From NCBI GenBank assembly GCA_023460085.1, contig JAEWRI010000043.1, positions 1 through 64,000 of the forward strand: a stretch of 64,000 nucleotides of DNA, in the 5' to 3' direction. Position numbers and translations under genes: made by a program. The notes beneath the pieces were generated by a model, which saw nothing but the letters and a program-made list of their open reading frames with translations, had not been told where the DNA came from and did not search any database. This DNA comes from Bacillota bacterium (GTDB lineage Bacteria > Bacillota > Clostridia > Christensenellales > SZUA-584). Positions 52,450 through 59,503 of this stretch are shown here, in pieces. Position 1 is the first letter of the stretch; each line of letters begins with the position of its first letter.

Positions 52450-52525
52450 GACCCATTAGCTCAGGTGGTAGAGCACTTGACTTTTAATCAAGGTGTCCGG
52501 AGTTCGAATCTCCGATGGGTCACCA
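52450..52525 (+). tRNA. tRNA-Lys (anticodon TTT)
   Basis: Acceptor GACCCAT/ATGGGTC, anticodon stem CTTGA/TCAAG around CTTTTAA, T loop TTCGAAT. CCA is encoded (52523-52525). Last gene of the cluster. Confidence 0.95.
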
Positions 52526-52650
52526 TCAACGAAGCCTTTGAAGGGATATTTCAAGGGCTTTTATGTTTCTGCGGCCGGATGACTGCGCTAGTAAAAAAGC
52601 GTGCCGCACGAACGCAGGCACGCCATCAGAAAGCCGAAGGACAGCAAAGC

Positions 52651-53223
52651 TTACTTGCGGAATTGAACCGTCTGGTCTTCCATACTGTCGATGATGGCCA
52701 AGCTTTGCACGTTATACCCGGCTCCGCGAAGGTTGTCCCCGCCGCCCTGAAACCCTTTTTCAATCACGATGCCGATGCCCGCCACCACTGCGCCCGCCTG
52801 CCCGCTGATGTCCAGCAGGCCCTGCTGGGCTTTGCCGGTTGCCAGAATATCGTCTATGATGAGTATCCGGTCGTCGGATGTCAAATAGCGCTTTTCCAGA
52901 ATAACGGTGTAGTCCCGGCCGCGGGTATAGCTGGTGACGGTAGAGCGGTAGACGTCGCCATCGATGTTTTTGCTTTCGGACTTTTTGGCGAAAACGATAG
53001 GCACACCGAAGTATTTCGCCGTAAGGCACGCCACGGCGATGCCGCTGGCTTCAATCGTGATGATCTTGGTGATCTGCTCGCCGTCAAACAGGCGCCGAAA
53101 TTCCTTGCCGATTTCATCGAGCAGCGCAATATCGATTTGATGATTCAGAAAACCATCCACCTTAATGATATGGCCATCCTTAATTCGGCCGTCCCTGCGA
53201 ATCCGTTCCTTTAAAAGCTCCAT
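52651..53223 (-). CDS. xpt: Xanthine phosphoribosyltransferase
   Basis: A purine-salvage enzyme of 190 residues making XMP from xanthine and PRPP. The PRPP-binding motif is RILIIDDILATGKAQQGLL near residues 120-138, and the N-terminal MELLKERIRRDGRIKDGHIIKVDGF and FLNHQID are typical of Xpt. GGGGAT precedes the ATG. There is a promoter upstream, but the 5' leader (about 40 bases) is too short for, and lacks, the purine riboswitch that often precedes xpt in Bacillota. Confidence 0.93.
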   Translation of the reverse strand: MELLKERIRRDGRIKDGHIIKVDGFLNHQIDIALLDEIGKEFRRLFDGEQITKIITIEASGIAVACLTAKYFGVPIVFAKKSESKNIDGDVYRSTVTSYTRGRDYTVILEKRYLTSDDRILIIDDILATGKAQQGLLDISGQAGAVVAGIGIVIEKGFQGGGDNLRGAGYNVQSLAIIDSMEDQTVQFRK

Positions 53224-53270
53224 TGCTGTATCCCCATCCGCTACTCAAATTTAAAACTGATATTTTTTCT

Positions 53271-53299
53271 ATTATAACCGCACTGTACGAACTTTGGAA
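53271..53299 (-). promoter_or_regulatory. xpt promoter
   Basis: On the minus strand a perfect TATAAT (53271-53276), 17-base spacer and a weak TTCCAA (53294-53299), about 48 bases before the xpt ATG. Confidence 0.5.
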
Positions 53300-53431
53300 T
53301 AACAAACGCGAAAAAAGTTCTGGATTCCCAGAAAGTGTGTTGAAACTACTGAAAGGAAGGCTCATTCCTTTAGCTTGTGCTGTCAGGGGTAAGCGTAATT
53401 GGCTAATGCTTTCGGTTTTGTTGAGGCACAA

Positions 53432-53460
53432 AAAGGCCACACGCCGTTTCCGGCGTGTGG
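53432..53460 (-). terminator. Terminator after the truncated sugar-binding gene
   Basis: On the minus strand a 10-bp stem CCACACGCCG/CGGCGTGTGG with loop GAAA is followed by CCTTTTTG, 35 bases beyond the stop at 53495. Confidence 0.85.
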
Positions 53461-53494
53461 ATGGGAAAGAATAATGAAGGTTATTTGGGGCTGA

Positions 53495-54184
53495 TTAGGA
53501 AACGTAGAACGCGTCCACATTGTCCTTCGTAACCACGTTGACGCCGGTATCTACGTACGGCGGCAGCGGATTGATGCCCTTGTCCGCCCAGCCTTCGGTC
53601 GGGTTAATCATGTTATGGTGGAACAGCATCTGGAAGGACCAGAAGCCCATGTTCCACGTCCCCTGCGCGATAGAGGCTTCTATCGTGCCGTCCTTGATGG
53701 CGTCCAGCGTACCCTTGTCCGTATCGAAGCTGACGATCTTGACGTCCGGTCTGTTGGTCTCGGTAATCGCTGCGACTGCGCCCACACCGCTGGTGGCGTC
53801 GGTGCAGAAGAGGCCGACGACGCTCGGGTTCGCCTGCAGGATACCGGAAGCCGCCTGTGCCGCTGTGGTCTGCTCACCGCCGCCGTTGCCCACCTGAACC
53901 ACTTTCATGTTCGGATAGTTCGCCTCGATGGTTTCCACAAAGCCCGCGGTGCGCTCTTCGTGGTTCAGCTGGCCAGGGAGGGTAACCACTGCCACGTCGC
54001 CCGTCTCGCCCAGCGCGCTGGCCAGGTAATTCGCCGCCATGGCACCAGCCGCCTTGTTGCCGGTTGCGAGGAAGGCATACCGTCCGCTGTTGGGGGAGTC
54101 CGCGTCGAACGTTACGATGGGGATGTCCTGCTTCCATTCCTCAACTTTGATGCAGTACTCGCTCTTTAACCTTTTTACCTGTTT
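53495..54184 (-). pseudogene. 5'-truncated sugar ABC transporter substrate-binding protein
   Basis: The C-terminal two thirds of a periplasmic-binding-protein-family sugar receptor (RbsB/PBP type 1 fold). Homologous sequence begins around EEWKQDIPIVTFDADSPNSG and runs through NKAAGAMAANYLASALG, GLFCTDATSGVGAVAAI and VKIVSFDTDKGTLDAIKDG to a normal stop and terminator. The signal peptide, lipobox and first lobe are missing; an in-frame stop lies at 54185-54187 just upstream of the homology. An internal ATG at 54040 could start a 181-residue product, but with no export signal it would not work as a receptor. No permease or ATPase gene is nearby. Confidence 0.85.
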
Positions 54185-54334
54185 TCACTGGGGTATGGGT
54201 GATCGCATAAATTGCGCTGACAATATCCTCGACAGATGTATGGCAAGTGTCAGAATAATAGAACGCGCGGCTTGGTTTACCGGGTACCCTGATTGATATT
54301 AAGGAAGAATTGCGAAACGGAAATCTTTGACGCG

Positions 54335-54772
54335 TCAGTCTTCCCAGCAAAGCTTCATACAGTGCGTGTTCTTTTGAGTGCACTGTATCTTCTGAGAACC
54401 GCATTTGGGGCAGGCAAGCTTGTCGTCCTCAAAGCTCGGTTCGTAGGTATAACCGCAGTCCGTGCACATGATCTTGCACTTGCGCGTAACAAAGCTTCCG
54501 CCGGAGATGCGGATGGTTGCCCCGCCTACGAGCGCGAGTGCCACTTTGTTGTGAGCGCTGTCGATGATTTTCTGATATGTCTGCCGGGAAACATTCATTT
54601 TTTCCGCGGCGTCCTTCTGCGAAAGCCCTAGCACGTGGGCAAGTCGCATAGCTTCCAATTCCTCGATTTTCAACACATATTCCGGCACGCTTCCATTATC
54701 TTTGCCTTCGGGCAGAAATGTGTCTGTTTCGGGCAGGAAGTCCACCGTTCTGCATTTCATGCGCCGCGTCAT
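54335..54772 (-). CDS. DUF134 family DNA-binding protein
   Basis: A 145-residue protein of the DUF134 family, predicted DNA-binding regulators. It opens TRRMKCRTVDFLPE and has a helix-turn-helix (LEAMRLAHVLGLSQKDAAEKMNVSRQTYQKII, residues ~42-73). The C terminus has a zinc ribbon (CTDCGYTYEPSF, CPKCGSQKI) and further cysteines. The start at 54772 is chosen because GGAGG lies eight bases before it. Divergent from the UroD-family gene. A link to the flanking sugar genes is not evident. Confidence 0.85.
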   Translation of the reverse strand: MTRRMKCRTVDFLPETDTFLPEGKDNGSVPEYVLKIEELEAMRLAHVLGLSQKDAAEKMNVSRQTYQKIIDSAHNKVALALVGGATIRISGGSFVTRKCKIMCTDCGYTYEPSFEDDKLACPKCGSQKIQCTQKNTHCMKLCWED

Positions 54773-54899
54773 CGTGTGTTCCTCCGTTCGCTGCACTTTT
54801 GTTCATTGTAGCATAAGTCAAAGCAATACGCCAATCCAAGACCGTTAGGCCGGAACTCAGGCTGAGAAATAAATATCACGGCATGTTGAAGAATACATA

Positions 54900-54928
54900 T
54901 TGACACCGGTGAAGGAGTAAGGTAAACT
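54900..54928 (+). promoter_or_regulatory. Promoter of the sugar-related cluster
   Basis: A perfect TTGACA (54900-54905), 17-base spacer and TAAACT (54923-54928). TAAACT also forms an inverted repeat with AGTTTA at 54939-54944, next to the AT-rich motif shared with two other promoters of the cluster. Confidence 0.6.
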
Positions 54929-54938
54929 GAAAGCAACA

Positions 54939-54958
54939 AGTTTATAAAAGAGTTAATC
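54939..54958 (+). promoter_or_regulatory. Putative ROK operator, site 1
   Basis: A 20-base AT-rich motif with core AGTTT...AAAG..TT, also present before the ROK gene (56288-56307) and the aldolase gene (57609-57628). All three sites lie between the promoter region and the ribosome binding site. Assignment to the ROK protein is inference. Confidence 0.4.
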
Positions 54959-54994
54959 AAAGATTTAAGCAAACAATTGAATAGGAGGATCGCC

Positions 54995-56230
54995 GTGCAA
55001 GATTCGTATCAGAGCAGATTTCAAAGGGTAATGGACGCTGTACAATTGAAAGAACCGGATCGTATTCCGCTTGTGCCGGTTATGGAATGCTTCCCCGTAT
55101 ATTACGGCGGCGGTACCATACAGGAGTGCCTTTACGACTGGACAAAAGCCGGCCCTTGCTTTGATAAGTTCTTCGCGGATTTTAAACCCGACCTTGGTTG
55201 GGATCCCATCATGATGTATCCCGTAAAATTTATGGAGGAAGCGGGCATTACCTGGTTTCGCTGGCCGGGCAAGCATATTGAGGATCCCAATGTGCTTTAC
55301 CAGTTCATCGAAGGCGAATATATGAAGGAAGACGAATATCACGAGGCCATATTTGACATCACCAAGTTTATGATGAACAAGTGGATGCCGCGGAGCTTTG
55401 AGCATCTTGCGGGGCTCTCCAAGCTGGACTTCCGCAACGCGATGTGGTTTGGTTCCATGGGTTCGCTGATGCGCTTTGCGGATGACGATGTCCGCCGCGC
55501 TTTTGAAGCCGCTGCGGCTGCCGGCAAAGTGCTCAACGAGTACTTTGCGTATATTGCCGAATACGATAAGAAGATGGAGAAGGAATTCGGCATACCGGTG
55601 GCGTACGGCGGGTTTGCCTACGCACCGTATGATATGATAGGTGACACGATGCGCGGGACCTATGGCATACTGTGCGATATGCACGATCATCCGGAAGAGC
55701 TGCTGCAGCTGATTGACAGAGTGACGGAGTATGCAATCAGGGACTGCATCGACGGAGCGAAAGCGAGCGGGCGTCCGTGGGTGTGGTACTGGCTGCATAA
55801 GGGCATCGATTCCTTTATGTCGGATGAGATGTTCAAAAAGTTCTACTGGCCTTCTCTGCGCCGGTATATTACCGAGGTGGCGGAGGCGGGGCTCGTGCCG
55901 ATGGTATATGTGGAAGGATCCTATAACTCGCGGCTGGATTATCTGACCGAAGTGCCCAGGGGCAAAGTGGTATACCTGTTTGAGACTACGGATATGAAGG
56001 CCGCAAAGGCTAAGCTGGGGGGGCACTCATGCATCGCGGGCGACGTGCCCAACGTGATGCTGTCGCACGGCACTCCGCAGGAGGTTTCCGATCACTGCAA
56101 GTGGCTGATCGACACCTGCGCGCCGGGAGGCGGGTACATGATGGACTCGGGCGCGCTGATCGACGAAGCCAAGCCGGAGAACGTGGCGGCGATGTTTGAA
56201 ACGACGATGACGTACGGCAGGGCGAAATAA
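54995..56230 (+). CDS. Uroporphyrinogen decarboxylase family protein (not HemE)
   Basis: A 411-residue protein with the UroD TIM-barrel fold, far from true HemE and closer to the methyltransferase-like branch. Visible family segments are QRVMDAVQLKEPDRIPL at the N terminus and GDVPNVMLSHGTPQEVSDH near residue 360. The H-x-C and distal Cys zinc ligands of MtaA/CmuA corrinoid methyltransferases are not seen; the equivalent stretch reads MVYVEGSYNSR. The start is GTG at 54995 with AGGAGG six bases before it. First gene of the sugar cluster, with its own promoter. Function unknown; it may act on a modified sugar or on a methyl group. Confidence 0.8.
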   Translation: MQDSYQSRFQRVMDAVQLKEPDRIPLVPVMECFPVYYGGGTIQECLYDWTKAGPCFDKFFADFKPDLGWDPIMMYPVKFMEEAGITWFRWPGKHIEDPNVLYQFIEGEYMKEDEYHEAIFDITKFMMNKWMPRSFEHLAGLSKLDFRNAMWFGSMGSLMRFADDDVRRAFEAAAAAGKVLNEYFAYIAEYDKKMEKEFGIPVAYGGFAYAPYDMIGDTMRGTYGILCDMHDHPEELLQLIDRVTEYAIRDCIDGAKASGRPWVWYWLHKGIDSFMSDEMFKKFYWPSLRRYITEVAEAGLVPMVYVEGSYNSRLDYLTEVPRGKVVYLFETTDMKAAKAKLGGHSCIAGDVPNVMLSHGTPQEVSDHCKWLIDTCAPGGGYMMDSGALIDEAKPENVAAMFETTMTYGRAK

Positions 56231-56252
56231 AAGAGTTTCTTGGGGTGCACAG

Positions 56253-56281
56253 TTGACAGCGTCCCTGTGCCAACGTATAAT
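56253..56281 (+). promoter_or_regulatory. Consensus promoter of the ROK gene
   Basis: A perfect TTGACA (56253-56258), 17-base spacer and perfect TATAAT (56276-56281), the strongest promoter sequence in the window, 39 bases before the ATG. Confidence 0.8.
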
Positions 56282-56287
56282 TTGTTC

Positions 56288-56307
56288 AGTTTACAAAAGT
56301 ATTTTAT
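56288..56307 (+). promoter_or_regulatory. Putative ROK operator, site 2
   Basis: AGTTTACAAAAGTATTTTAT immediately downstream of the consensus promoter, overlapping the likely transcription start. Binding here would repress the ROK gene itself. Confidence 0.45.
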
Positions 56308-56319
56308 AAAGAGGCGGGT

Positions 56320-57564
56320 ATGAACACCACTGCGAACCTCAGAAAAGAAAACCTGCTGGAGATCCTGAAAGTCATACGCTCCCAGAAGCGGGTGACGCGG
56401 CCGGAAATCGCCAAGAAGACGAAGCTGACCGGCGTTACGGTGAGCACGCTCATCGCGGAGCTGATGAGCCGCAACCTCGTGGTGGAAGAAGGCCTGACGG
56501 ACTCCCGCGGCGGCCGCAAGGCGGTGGCGTACAAGTTGAATGAGACGCTGTATTACATCATCGGCGTATACATCAACCCCGATGTACTCACTATCGATAT
56601 TTACGACCTGAACGGCAACCGGGCGGCGTCGGGTCTCTCTACCTCAGCACATCGCGGGCAGACGGTGGAGAATACGATTTCGCTCATTATCAAGGGCGTG
56701 CAGCAGGTAATAGAGGGCGCGGGCAAGGAAAAGCGCGACATCATCGGCATTGGCGTGCTGGTGCCGGGCCGCGTGGATTTTGCCAAGGGTATCGTGCATT
56801 ACCTGCCCAACATCAGCAACTGGATCGACATTCCGCTCAAAACCATACTGGAAAGAGAATTGGGCATCACGACGCTGGTGGAGCGTGATACCAATTCGCA
56901 AATCCTCTACTTAAAGATGAAGGGGCTTACGGACCATGTGAACAGCGTGGTGTACTGCTCCATCACGGAAGGCGTGGGTGCTTCGGTGCAGGTGGACGGC
57001 AAAGTGTTTCACGGCGACCACGGGCTCGCCGGAGAGGTGGGGCACACCATCGTTATGCCGGACGGCCCGGAGTGCAGCTGCGGAAACCGGGGCTGTGTGG
57101 AGAGCCTTTCCTCGACGCGCGCCATCATTGGCTGTTACGAGCGTGCGCTGGAACAGACGGGCCGCGCGCTGGAGGATGTGATGGGCGCTGGCGCGTCGGA
57201 GCTGCCCGAGGACGAGAAGATAAACCGATTGCTTGAACTGGCTGCCGAAGGCGACGTGGCGGCGGATCAGGCATTTCTGACTTCCGTGAAGTACCTTGGC
57301 ATCTGTATCCATAATATCATCAATACCTACGATCCGGGGCATATCATTGTGGAATGCCGCTGGATGAAAAAGGCGCGCAAATATTTCAATCAGCTCGTCA
57401 GCGGCGTATTCGACAGCCACAACATCATGAACAGAAGCGACGTGAAAATCGTGCTGAATCCGGTGGATGACATCTGCTCCGTGGCAGCCTACGCCATCGT
57501 CATCGAATGGCTGATGAGCGATCCCATGAAGAACATACTGATAAACAATTCCGCAAACGTATAA
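56320..57564 (+). CDS. ROK family transcriptional regulator
   Basis: A 414-residue sugar-responsive repressor of the NagC/XylR type. An N-terminal winged helix (residues 10-75; RVTRPEIAKKTKLTGVTVSTLIAELMSRNLV) precedes a ROK domain with the zinc-binding CSCGNRGCVES near residue 250 and EVGHTIVMP just before it. The Gly-rich IGIGVLVPGRVD segment is also present. It probably senses a sugar or sugar phosphate from this pathway and controls the flanking genes. The ATG follows AAAGAGGCGG. It has its own very strong promoter with the putative operator, which suggests autoregulation. Confidence 0.9.
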   Translation: MNTTANLRKENLLEILKVIRSQKRVTRPEIAKKTKLTGVTVSTLIAELMSRNLVVEEGLTDSRGGRKAVAYKLNETLYYIIGVYINPDVLTIDIYDLNGNRAASGLSTSAHRGQTVENTISLIIKGVQQVIEGAGKEKRDIIGIGVLVPGRVDFAKGIVHYLPNISNWIDIPLKTILERELGITTLVERDTNSQILYLKMKGLTDHVNSVVYCSITEGVGASVQVDGKVFHGDHGLAGEVGHTIVMPDGPECSCGNRGCVESLSSTRAIIGCYERALEQTGRALEDVMGAGASELPEDEKINRLLELAAEGDVAADQAFLTSVKYLGICIHNIINTYDPGHIIVECRWMKKARKYFNQLVSGVFDSHNIMNRSDVKIVLNPVDDICSVAAYAIVIEWLMSDPMKNILINNSANV

Positions 57565-57608
57565 ACCGAAATGGTCCGGAATATCGTTTTATATCCTGAT
57601 AATAAGAA

Positions 57609-57628
57609 AGTTTTCTAAAGAGTTTAAT
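57609..57628 (+). promoter_or_regulatory. Putative ROK operator, site 3
   Basis: AGTTTTCTAAAGAGTTTAAT, matching sites 1 and 2 at the core positions, 20 bases before the aldolase start. A GATAAT around 57597-57602 may be the -10 of a local promoter; no good -35 was found. Confidence 0.4.
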
Positions 57629-57648
57629 AATTGATAAAGGGGAAGCTT

Positions 57649-58488
57649 ATGCCACTGGTAAACATGAACAAAATGCTGGCGGATGCGGCGAAGGGCGGCT
57701 ATGCCGTCGGAAACTTCGACGTGTTCAACCTCGAAATGCTCAAGGGCGTCATGGCCGCGGTCGAGGAGATGCGCGCGCCCGTGATCATCGCGTGGGGGGA
57801 AGGGTTTACGGATTATGTGGAGCTGGAGGCCTTCGCACCGATGGTTCGGCGCTTTTTGGAGCGCGCTTCGGTGCCCGCGGTGCTTCACCTCGATCACGCG
57901 GCGGGGTTCGATACCATACTGCGCGCGGTGCACGCGGGCTTCACGTCGGTCATGATAGACGCGAGCGACAAGCCGCTGGAGGAGAACATCGCCATGACGC
58001 GCAAGGTGGTGGAGGCGTGCCGCGTATTCGATGTCTCCGTGGAATCGGAGATAGGCCACGTTTCGGGTCTTGACATGTTCGAGGACGATACACCCATCTA
58101 CACGAACGTCGCGGAGGCCAAGTACTTTGTGGAGCAGACCGGAGTAGACGCGCTGGCGGTGGCCATCGGCACGGTGCATGGCGTATATAAGGAAGAGCCG
58201 AAGCTGAGCTTCGAGCGGCTTGCCGAGCTGCACGCCGCACTGCCGGTGCCGTTGGTGCTGCACGGCGCTTCCGGGCTTTCCGCCGAGGACGTAAAGAAGT
58301 CCGTTGCGGGCGGCATTACCAAGGTAAACATCTTCACCGACCTTACGCTGCAGTCGGTCGCGGCGGCGCGCCGTGCGCTGGAGAAGCCCGAAACGGGGCT
58401 GATGGCAATGTGCAGCGAAATCAGCGAGGCAACGCGCAAGGAAGCGATAGAGAAGATAAAGCAGCTGGGGTGTGCCGGAAAGGCGTGA
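57649..58488 (+). CDS. Class II ketose-bisphosphate aldolase
   Basis: A 279-residue zinc aldolase of the Fba/GatY/KbaY family that cleaves a ketose 1,6-bisphosphate (or related ketose phosphate) into two three-carbon units. N-terminal YAVGNFDVFNLEMLKGV, the zinc-binding HLDHA (about residue 83) and the later ALAVAIGTVHGVYK and LVLHGASGLSAEDVKK carry the metal and phosphate sites. It is short and of the tagatose-bisphosphate-like branch; the exact sugar cannot be read. The start ATG at 57649 has AAAGGGG upstream. Next gene after three bases. Confidence 0.9.
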   Translation: MPLVNMNKMLADAAKGGYAVGNFDVFNLEMLKGVMAAVEEMRAPVIIAWGEGFTDYVELEAFAPMVRRFLERASVPAVLHLDHAAGFDTILRAVHAGFTSVMIDASDKPLEENIAMTRKVVEACRVFDVSVESEIGHVSGLDMFEDDTPIYTNVAEAKYFVEQTGVDALAVAIGTVHGVYKEEPKLSFERLAELHAALPVPLVLHGASGLSAEDVKKSVAGGITKVNIFTDLTLQSVAAARRALEKPETGLMAMCSEISEATRKEAIEKIKQLGCAGKA

Positions 58489-58491
58489 AGC

Positions 58492-59463
58492 ATGGCGGGC
58501 AAGGCGTTTGACGTATTCAATATGGGCATCATCGTAGTGGATTTTCCCATCCGTATTCCGACGGAAACCCTCGATTTTTCCTTGGACATGATGCGTGTTC
58601 CCGCGCCCGAGGTGATGCCCGGCGGTGATGCCGCCAACTCTTCGCTGGTGCTCTCAAAGCTGGGCAGGAGCGTGGCGCTGTGCGGCGTGGTGGGCGGCGA
58701 CGAATTTGGTCAGGTGGTACTGTCGCGCATCGCGGAAGGCGGCGTGGATACGTCGCAGGTGCGTGCCGCGTCTGCGCTGCGCACCGTGATGAGTGTTGTA
58801 ATGATTAACCGGAACGGAGACCGGTGCTTCCTCGTATCGGGCGAAAGCAGCGAGGCTTTCGGATCGGAGGATATAAACGAAGCAGTGCTGGCGCAGTGCC
58901 GCCATCTCAATTTCAGCAGCTTCTTCGCCCATCCGAAGATGGACGCGGGCGGTGCGGCGCAGGTATTCAGAAAAGCAAAGGAGATGGGACTCAGCACGAG
59001 CGCGGATACGGTATTTGACGAGCAGGGGCTGGGGCTCTCCGGAATCGGACCGGCGCTGGAATATGTGGATTATTTTTTGCCAAGCTATGGCGAAGCCGCC
59101 ATGCTGACCGGTGAAAAGTCGCCGGAACGTATCGCGGATGCGCTGATACGGCGCACCGGCGAAAAAACCGTGGTTATCAAGCTGGGCGGAGAGGGCTGCT
59201 TCGTGCAGGGCCGGGGAGAGCGGTTTTACTCCGACCCCTTCGTAGCTACGCCGGTGGATACCACGGGCGCGGGCGACAACTTTGTGGCGGGATTTCTGTG
59301 CGGGCTGTTGGAGGGCATGGAGCTGCGCGAATGCGCGCGGCTGGCCAGCGCTACCGCAGCCATCAGTATCGGCAGCGTGGGCGCGACCGCAGCGCAATTC
59401 ACGCGCGCGGATGTAACGGAGTGGATGCGCACGGCGAAGGTACGCAGCCTCGGGAGAAGCTGA
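58492..59463 (+). CDS. PfkB family carbohydrate kinase
   Basis: A ribokinase-superfamily sugar kinase of 323 residues. The N-terminal substrate region GGDAANSSLVLSKLGRSVALCG and the C-terminal catalytic motif DTTGAGDNFVAGFLCGLLEG (catalytic Asp in GAGD) are intact. Beside an aldolase and an isomerase-like enzyme it probably phosphorylates the ketose or ketose phosphate made by the isomerase. It starts three bases after the aldolase gene. Substrates in this family range from fructose and tagatose 6-phosphate to nucleosides, so the assignment rests on context. Confidence 0.88.
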   Translation: MAGKAFDVFNMGIIVVDFPIRIPTETLDFSLDMMRVPAPEVMPGGDAANSSLVLSKLGRSVALCGVVGGDEFGQVVLSRIAEGGVDTSQVRAASALRTVMSVVMINRNGDRCFLVSGESSEAFGSEDINEAVLAQCRHLNFSSFFAHPKMDAGGAAQVFRKAKEMGLSTSADTVFDEQGLGLSGIGPALEYVDYFLPSYGEAAMLTGEKSPERIADALIRRTGEKTVVIKLGGEGCFVQGRGERFYSDPFVATPVDTTGAGDNFVAGFLCGLLEGMELRECARLASATAAISIGSVGATAAQFTRADVTEWMRTAKVRSLGRS

Positions 59464-59473
59464 GGGCGTTGAA

Positions 59474-59491
59474 CGGATCGATAATGATCCG
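59474..59491 (+). repeat. Intercistronic hairpin before the isomerase gene
   Basis: CGGATC, loop GATAAT, GATCCG: a perfect 6-bp stem directly before the ribosome binding site AAAGGAG of the gene at 59504. No T run, so not a terminator. It may affect translation or RNA stability. Confidence 0.5.
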
Positions 59492-59503
59492 AAAGGAGAG
59501 GCC

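Noticed and set aside
52229..52456. Short minus-strand frame across the tRNA genes
   Set aside because: It is the reverse translation of tRNA-His and tRNA-Gln sequence (the familiar SNPRPPGPQPGALTY-type artefact), not a gene.
53224..53290. Purine riboswitch before xpt
   Set aside because: The leader from the TATAAT promoter is only about 40 bases and none of the conserved purine-aptamer loop sequences are present.
54965..56026. 353-codon minus-strand frame over the UroD-family gene
   Set aside because: Antisense to a gene with a promoter, ribosome binding site and family motifs; no motif in the reverse translation.
57649..58488. Fructose-bisphosphate aldolase of glycolysis
   Set aside because: Family motifs fit, but the context (ROK regulator, isomerase, PfkB kinases) and the GatY/KbaY-like length favour a pathway-specific aldolase, so no fba symbol is given.
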